Part shown: one piece after another, positions 58,670 to 64,000 of the stretch
Layout: the number at the start of each line of letters is the position of its first letter
Position numbering within the stretch: the first letter of the stretch is position 1
Assembly: GCA_030737835.1 (NCBI GenBank)
Contig: JAUJYN010000017.1
Span: 124,001-188,000, forward strand
Direction: 5' to 3'
DNA length: 64,000 nucleotides
Source: Acorus gramineus
Lineage: Eukaryota; Streptophyta; Magnoliopsida; Acorales; Acoraceae
Position numbers and translations under genes: made by a program
The notes under the pieces: generated by a model
What the model saw: only the letters and a program-made list of their open reading frames with translations
Told to the model about the DNA's origin: nothing
Databases searched by the model: none

Positions 58670-59711
58670 ATGCCTCCTCGCAGAGGACGACGCGGACGTG
58701 GCCCCTCTCGACCCTTGGAGGTCTCCGGACCTGCCAGAGTCGAGGATGTTATCGGTGAGTCCTCAGCTGATAGGTCAGGACCAGCGCAGGAGCCTCCTGC
58801 CTGGGAGCGCGCGATTGCGCGGTTAGCAGATATGGTGGAGACCCAGACGAGGATGTTAGCAGATCAGGCACGGGAGATACAGGAGCTGCGGGCGGCCCGC
58901 GAGGCAGTACCGCAGGTTCCCTTGGCGGCAGATCCGCCTGTAGTGCCTGATACACCCCCAGTCCCCGTGGTGGAGATTCCGGCGGCCAGAGTCCAGGATC
59001 CTCAGGAGAGGGAGATGGGGCTAGAGGCTGCAGCGAGGGTCCAGCAGAGTGGACTCTCAGCCTTTCTGAAGCTCCACCCTCCCGAGTTTCGAGGACAGAC
59101 GGAGGACCCCCTTGCTCCGAGAGATGGTTGATGGAGGTGGATACCATCTTCTCGACGATGCTATGCACAGACCGCCAGAGGGTCTCCCTGGCTGCGTTTA
59201 TGCTGAAGGGTAGCGCCGCCGAGTGGTGGGCTACTAGATCAGTTGACATTCCAGAGGGACTGGAGCAGCTCACCTGGGCGGGTTTCAGGGGATATTTCTT
59301 GGAGGAGTATTTCCCCTACTCGACCCGACAGCTAGTGGAGCGGGAGTTTGAGCAGCTGACACAGGGCACCATGTCCGTCGCTGAGTACTCCACGCGGTTC
59401 ACGAGGCTGTCCAGGTTCGCTCCAGCCCTGGCGATGGATGAGGTGTCGAGGTGCCGTCGGTTCGAGCTCGGTCTGAGCAATGCCATCCGAGTGCACGTCA
59501 CCGCCCAGGGATTCACGAGGTTCTCCGACTTGGTCTCGCGGGCGAAGACTGTCGAGAGAGACCTCGGGATCCAGGTGCAGGCTCCGACCCCGCCGACAGA
59601 CCAGAGGCCACCCAGAGGCCAGGACAGAGGGCAGCGGAAGAAGAAGAGGGCCCGCTTCGAGCAGTCAGCGGCTCCCTCTCTTCCATCAGATGTGGTGCCA
59701 GCGCGAGGCCA
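58670..59711 (+). pseudogene. gag portion of element B, broken by two frameshifts
   Basis: It starts MPPRRGRRGRGPSRP. The first frame runs to about 59119, where one base is missing relative to element C (between CCG and AGAGATGG), which truncates the protein before the main Gag core. The second frame (about 59120-59711) holds the core (MLKGSAAEWWA, YFLEEYFPYS) and the basic stretch. Near 59711 another base is missing relative to element A (GGCCAGC against GGCCCTGC), which separates gag from the zinc knuckle and pol frame. Both lesions move the frame the same way and neither is in a homopolymer. Each site is intact in a related copy here, so programmed frameshifting is unlikely. Confidence 0.85.
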
Positions 59712-62700
59712 GCACCCATCGCAGCCGTGCCGGTGCAGTCGAGGCGACCGGAGACGAGGTGCTGCTATCACTGTCAGCGCGTCGGGCATATTCTGTATAA
59801 TTGCCCCGACGCAGGCCGACCGAGAGTGATGCCTCAGCAGCAGCAGCAGCAGTTGCAGCAGCAGCCGTTCCAGCAGCCGTTTCAGCAGCGCCAGCAGCAG
59901 CAGCCTCAGCGCCAGCCGCAGCAGCAGCCTCAGCGTCAGCAGCAGCAGCCACAGGGTGGTCGTGCTGACCAGAGGAGGCAGCCAGCGCAGCAGGCGAGGC
60001 GTGCCATTGCTCCTCAGCCTCAGTTCGTTCAGGGCCGAGTGGCAGCGCTTTCGGCAGAGGAGGCCCAGGCATCCGGCAGCGTGGTTAGAGGTACTGTTCA
60101 GATCTCCCAGCTTCCTGCTTATGTGCTATTCGATTCCGGAGCCACCCACTCGTTCGTGTCTCCCGCTTTCGCGAGACGGACGGGTGTGGCGTCTGCTCCT
60201 CTAGATGCTGTGTTAGAGGTAGCATTGCCCGTGGGAGACCGGATTCTCCTTAGTTCTGTGTACCGAGGGTGCACGGTGGAGATCGCGGATCATGAGTTTC
60301 CGGTAGAGCTGGTGGAGCTCGCGATGTCGGATTTTGATGCCATCCTGGGGATGGATTGGCTTGCAGCTAGTCATGCCAGCATCGACTGTTTCGCCAAGTC
60401 GGTGTCGTTCCACCTTCCTGGTCGGAGGTCTTTCCAGTACGTGGGCGATCGAGACGTAGCTCCTTTGGGGTTCGTGTCGTCCATGCAGGCGTGGAGACTC
60501 CTTCAGGGCAGGTGCGAGGGCTTTCTGGCTTATATTGCTCTGGAGGATGCACCGCTGCGGGCAGATATCAGTCAGACTCCAGTCGTGGCAGAGTTTCCTG
60601 AGGTTTTCCCCGACGATCTTCCGGGATTACCGCCGGACCGCGCGATTGAGTTTGAGATCAATCTGCTTCCGGGGACCGAGCCGGTTTCGAGGGCTCCGTA
60701 CCGGATGGCTCCCGCAGAGCTGAGGGTGCTGAAGGAGCAGTTGGAGGAGTTGCTGGAGAAGGGCTTCGCACGTCCGAGCGTGTCTCCGTGGGGAGCCCCT
60801 GTCCTGTTCGTCCGGAAGAAGGACGGTTCACTGCGGCTGTGTATTGATTACAGGCAGTTGAATAAGCGGACAGTGAAGAACAAGTACCCGTTGCCGCGGA
60901 TCGACGATCTGTTTGACCAGCTTCAGGGAGCGTGTGTCTTTTCCAAGATCGATCTCCGCTCGGGGTACTACCAGTTGAAGATCCGGGAGTCAGATATTCC
61001 GAAGACGGCCTTTCGCACCCGGTACGGGCACTACGAGTTCAGAGTACTGCCTTTCGGGTTGACGAACGCGCCGGCGGCCTTCATGGATCTGATGAACCGG
61101 GTATTTCGACCCTTCCTCGACTCCTTTGTGGTAGTATTCATCGATGACATATTGGTGTACTCGAGGAGTCTGGAGGAGCATGCTCACCACCTCCGCACTG
61201 TTTTGGAGACTCTGGCTGGACATCAGTTGTTCGCCAAGTTCAGCAAGTGCGAGTTCTGGTTGGAGCGGATGGCCTTTCTGGGCCATGTGATTTCCGGTGA
61301 GGGTATAGCTGTGGACCCGGAGAAGACGCTCGCCGTGTCGAATTGGCGTCGACCGTCGAACCCCACAGAGATTCGTAGCTTCTTGGGCTTGGCGGGTTAT
61401 TATAGGAGGTTTGTGGAGGGTTTCTCCAAGATAGCCGTTCCTCTTACCCGCCTCACTCGAAAGGACGTTCGGTTCGAGTGGTCCCCTTCTTGCGAGGAGA
61501 GCTTCCAGGAGCTGAAGCGAAGACTCACCTCAGCGCCGGTTCTTACCCTTCCATCTGGGAGCGGTGGGTTCGCAGTATACTCAGATGCATCGCAGTTGGG
61601 TGTGGGCGGCGTCCTGATGCAGTACGGTAAGGTGGTGGCTTACGCGTCTCGTCAGTTGAAGCCCCATGAGCAGAACTACCCCACCCATGACCTTGAGTTG
61701 GCTGCGATTATATTTGCGCTGAAGATGTGGAGGCATTATCTCTACGGAGAGGAGTTCGAGCTCTTCACAGATCATAAGAGCTTGACGTATCTGCAGTCTC
61801 AGCCGGAGCTCAACATGCGACAGAGGCGTTGGGTTGAGTTCCTGACAGACTACGACTGTGACATCGCTTACCATCCGGGTAAGGCGAATGTCGTTGCAGA
61901 TGCGCTCAGTAGACAGCCCCTGGGCATGGCCGCCCACATGGCTGTCCGTCGTTGGAGGCTTCTGGAGGAGGCCGCTTGCTGGATCAGTGTTCGGGAGACC
62001 CCTGCGGGTGGCTTTCTGGCCAGGCTGGTGGTGCAGCCGGTTCTTCTCGATGAGATCCGCACGGCTCAGGCTCAGGACCCGCATTTCATAGTCCTTTCTG
62101 AGGGCGTCGCCCGGGGCGAGCGCCAGGACTACCAGATTCGTGCAGACGGGATCCTGAGATTCAGAGGCCGAGTGTGCATCCCCGACGACGCAGAGCTGAG
62201 GCGGAAGATTCTGGACGAGGCCCATCGCTCGAGGTACACAGTGCACCCTGGAGGCACGAAGATGTACAGGGGCCTTCGTCGCGGCTACTGGTGGCGCGGG
62301 ATGAAGACAGATATTGCCAGATTTGTTGCCCGATGCCTAGTATGCCAGCAGGTGAAGTCGGAGCATCAGCGCCCTGCGGGGAAGCTGCAGTCCATTGAGA
62401 TCCCTCAGTGGAAGTGGGAGCAGATCACTATGGACTTCGTCTCGGGTTTGCCGAGGTCACGCTCGGGTCGCGATGCCATCTGGGTGATCGTCGACCGGCT
62501 GACGAAGTCTGCTCATTTCCTCCCCATCCGACTCACCGATTCTCTGGACACCCTGGCGCAGTTATTCGTCTCCGAGATTGTCCGACTCCATGGCACTCCA
62601 GTCAGTATCATTTCTGATCGAGACGCGCGTTTCACTTCGAGGTTCTGGCGTAGCCTCCAGCACGCCCTTGGTACGAACCTCCACTTCAGTACCGCGTTTC

Positions 62701-63473
62701 ATCCTCAGACGGACGGCCAGTCGGAGAGGACGATCCAGACCCTTGAGGACATGCTGCGGGCCTGTGTGCTCGATTTCGGGGGCAGTTGGGAGAGGCACCT
62801 TCCGTTGGTGGAGTTTGCCTACAACAACAGCTATCATTCGAGCATCCGGATGGCTCCCTACGAGGCACTTTATGGCCGCAGCTGCAGGTCCCCCCTGTGT
62901 TGGGATGAGGTCGGAGAGCGCCAGCTAGAGGGACCAGAGATCGTTCACCAGACCTCCGAGATGGTGAAGACGATCCGCGAGCGTATCCGAGTCGCTCAGA
63001 GTCGTCAGAAGAGCTACGCCGACCGCCGTCGCCGTGAGCTCTCCTTCGAGGTCGGTGATCATGTATTCTTGAAGGTGTCCCCGATGAAGGGCATCTTCCG
63101 ATTCGGTGTGCGGGGCAAGCTGAGTCCGCGTTTCATTGGGCCTTTCCTCATACTCGAGCGAGTTGGAGAGGTGGCCTATCGCATCGCTCTGCCCCCACAG
63201 TTGGCTCAGGCCCATGACGTCTTCCACGTCTCGCAGCTGAGGCGATACGTCCACGATCCTGCCCACATCATTCCGTTCGAGCCGCTCGTCTTCGAGCCGG
63301 ACTTGTCTTTCGTGGAGCAGCCGATTGAGATCATGGACCGCCGCGAGAAGAGGCTCCGCACCAAGACCGTCCAGCTGGTCAAGGTGCGATGGCAGCACCG
63401 TTCCGGTGCCGAGGCCACCTGGGAGCTTGAGGACGCCATGCGTGACGCGTATCCACATCTTTTCCCTTCTTAG
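59712..63473 (+). CDS. Zinc knuckle and Pol polyprotein of element B
   Basis: The frame is open and intact from PAPIAAVPV to the stop, cut off from its gag start by the frameshift at 59711. Upstream residues of the long open frame (from 59451) are an out-of-frame reading of gag. Domains match element A in order: CCHC knuckle at 59763, Q-rich linker with one extra Gln codon, protease DSGA near 60132, RT FIDD at 61137-61148, RNase H, integrase HHCC and DD35E, GPF, chromodomain. By eye only a few residues differ from A (for example GRCEGF for GGCEGF and YSDASQ for YTDASQ). The enzymes look functional, but the chain has no start of its own, so expression from this copy is doubtful. Confidence 0.93.
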   Translation, partial: APIAAVPVQSRRPETRCCYHCQRVGHILYNCPDAGRPRVMPQQQQQQLQQQPFQQPFQQRQQQQPQRQPQQQPQRQQQQPQGGRADQRRQPAQQARRAIAPQPQFVQGRVAALSAEEAQASGSVVRGTVQISQLPAYVLFDSGATHSFVSPAFARRTGVASAPLDAVLEVALPVGDRILLSSVYRGCTVEIADHEFPVELVELAMSDFDAILGMDWLAASHASIDCFAKSVSFHLPGRRSFQYVGDRDVAPLGFVSSMQAWRLLQGRCEGFLAYIALEDAPLRADISQTPVVAEFPEVFPDDLPGLPPDRAIEFEINLLPGTEPVSRAPYRMAPAELRVLKEQLEELLEKGFARPSVSPWGAPVLFVRKKDGSLRLCIDYRQLNKRTVKNKYPLPRIDDLFDQLQGACVFSKIDLRSGYYQLKIRESDIPKTAFRTRYGHYEFRVLPFGLTNAPAAFMDLMNRVFRPFLDSFVVVFIDDILVYSRSLEEHAHHLRTVLETLAGHQLFAKFSKCEFWLERMAFLGHVISGEGIAVDPEKTLAVSNWRRPSNPTEIRSFLGLAGYYRRFVEGFSKIAVPLTRLTRKDVRFEWSPSCEESFQELKRRLTSAPVLTLPSGSGGFAVYSDASQLGVGGVLMQYGKVVAYASRQLKPHEQNYPTHDLELAAIIFALKMWRHYLYGEEFELFTDHKSLTYLQSQPELNMRQRRWVEFLTDYDCDIAYHPGKANVVADALSRQPLGMAAHMAVRRWRLLEEAACWISVRETPAGGFLARLVVQPVLLDEIRTAQAQDPHFIVLSEGVARGERQDYQIRADGILRFRGRVCIPDDAELRRKILDEAHRSRYTVHPGGTKMYRGLRRGYWWRGMKTDIARFVARCLVCQQVKSEHQRPAGKLQSIEIPQWKWEQITMDFVSGLPRSRSGRDAIWVIVDRLTKSAHFLPIRLTDSLDTLAQLFVSEIVRLHGTPVSIISDRDARFTSRFWRSLQHALGTNLHFSTAFHPQTDGQSERTIQTLEDMLRACVLDFGGSWERHLPLVEFAYNNSYHSSIRMAPYEALYGRSCRSPLCWDEVGERQLEGPEIVHQTSEMVKTIRERIRVAQSRQKSYADRRRRELSFEVGDHVFLKVSPMKGIFRFGVRGKLSPRFIGPFLILERVGEVAYRIALPPQLAQAHDVFHVSQLRRYVHDPAHIIPFEPLVFEPDLSFVEQPIEIMDRREKRLRTKTVQLVKVRWQHRSGAEATWELEDAMRDAYPHLFPS

Positions 63474-63508
63474 ATGTACTTGTATTTATTTTGAGGACAA
63501 AATTTCCT

Positions 63509-63521
63509 AAGGGGGGGAGAA
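63509..63521 (+). other. Polypurine tract of element B
   Basis: AAGGGGGGGAGAA lies immediately before the 3' LTR start TGTTATATATG. Confidence 0.9.
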
Positions 63522-64000
63522 TGTTATATATGTGTCACTTTTTGGCCTATTGGCAATCATTGGAGCATTTTTAGCAGTTTTAAAATTTTTAGGGTTTTTC
63601 GATCGGAACCGCATAATTTCAGACTGTTAGCTATCGTCTGAGCTAGAGGACTCCGATTGAAAATCTAACTGCATATTATGTGTCCTGGTGCCATTTTAAG
63701 CCACTCATGAAAATTTCATCGAATTCTGGCATCGTTTGCAAAAATTTCGCAGTTCCGGGGCGTATCCGGGTTTTTAAGTCGCGCTCTACTTAAAAGGAAT
63801 CAAAATATCTCACTATTCATCATCTTCCCGACTTGCTCTCTCTCTCCTCTCCTCCGATTTTCTTCCGTTCGAGCCCCCTACACCCCTCAAAACCAAAAAC
63901 CTAAAGCACGGGAAGTGTAGATCGGGTCCCGATCTACGCTCCGGTGTCTTCAAATCCGAATTCCGACGATCCTAGCCTCCCCGACCCCCCTCTCTCTCCT
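63522..64000 (+). repeat. 3' LTR of element B (first 479 bp, cut by window)
   Basis: It starts TGTTATATATGTGTCAC and matches the B 5' LTR with few differences (for example GGAGCATTTTTAGCAG against GGAACATTTTTGGCAG). The rest lies beyond the window. Confidence 0.93.

Larger units (their letters stand above)
55501..64000 (+). mobile_element. Element B, near-complete Ty3/gypsy chromovirus
   Basis: It contains the 5' LTR (55501-58550), primer site, gag with two single-base deletions, intact pol, polypurine tract and the first 479 bp of the 3' LTR. It is inserted in the satellite after GAAAA (55496-55500). The 3' flank is outside the window. Confidence 0.94.

Noticed and set aside
59119-59711. 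Programmed ribosomal frameshifts in element B
   Set aside because: The equivalent sites are in frame in element C (first) and element A (second), and there is no slippery heptamer at either point. Single-base deletion is simpler.

Overview
The window is plant nuclear repeat DNA, with no host gene, tRNA, rRNA or prokaryotic feature that I can support. It holds nested Ty3/gypsy LTR retrotransposons inserted into a tandem array of a repeat of about 758 bp. The elements have a TGGTATCAGAGC primer site (plant initiator tRNA-Met type), a chromodomain at the integrase C-terminus, one fused Gag-Pol reading frame and LTRs of 2.5-3.5 kb. This fits a chromovirus, probably the Tekay/Del clade. The host is a flowering plant. 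The GC-rich codon use suggests a monocot, but that is a weak guess. The setting looks like heterochromatin.

Layout. 1-6638: 3' part of autonomous element A (Gag-Pol open from base 1, PPT, 3' LTR). 6639-21710: about 20 tandem 758-bp units. 21711-31705: element C, a gag-only non-autonomous relative inserted into the array with a near-perfect ATAGC target duplication. 31706-33194: the array resumes. 33195-55112: a compound block. It reads LTR(D)-internal-LTR(D)-truncated internal-LTR(E)-internal-LTR(E), and the last LTR is broken by an inverted fragment F (50506-53997). 55113-55500: the array again. 55501-64000: element B, nearly identical to A, with a complete 5' LTR, gag carrying two frameshifts, intact pol, PPT and the start of the 3' LTR.

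How the parts relate. A/B-type elements encode protease, RT, RNase H and integrase. C keeps only an intact gag plus small pol remnants. The D and E internals keep only 143 gag-derived codons and scrambled, degenerate pol pieces. C, D and E keep primer site, PPT and LTRs, so they look like dependants mobilised in trans by A/B-like relatives (inference).

The most interesting signals are these. (1) The LTRs carry a GC-rich segment bounded by GT...AG. The two D LTRs lack exactly this segment, as if copied from spliced RNA, while the closely related inverted LTR F retains it (827 bp). (2) A minisatellite in every LTR region folds into two successive hairpins whose stems covary between copies. (3) The 758-bp satellite unit reads on the minus strand as a short LTR (about 295 bp, TGTT...AACA, with a TATA box) plus about 463 bp of internal sequence. 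The array is therefore probably a tandemly amplified miniature LTR element, and part of it has a two-unit higher-order period.
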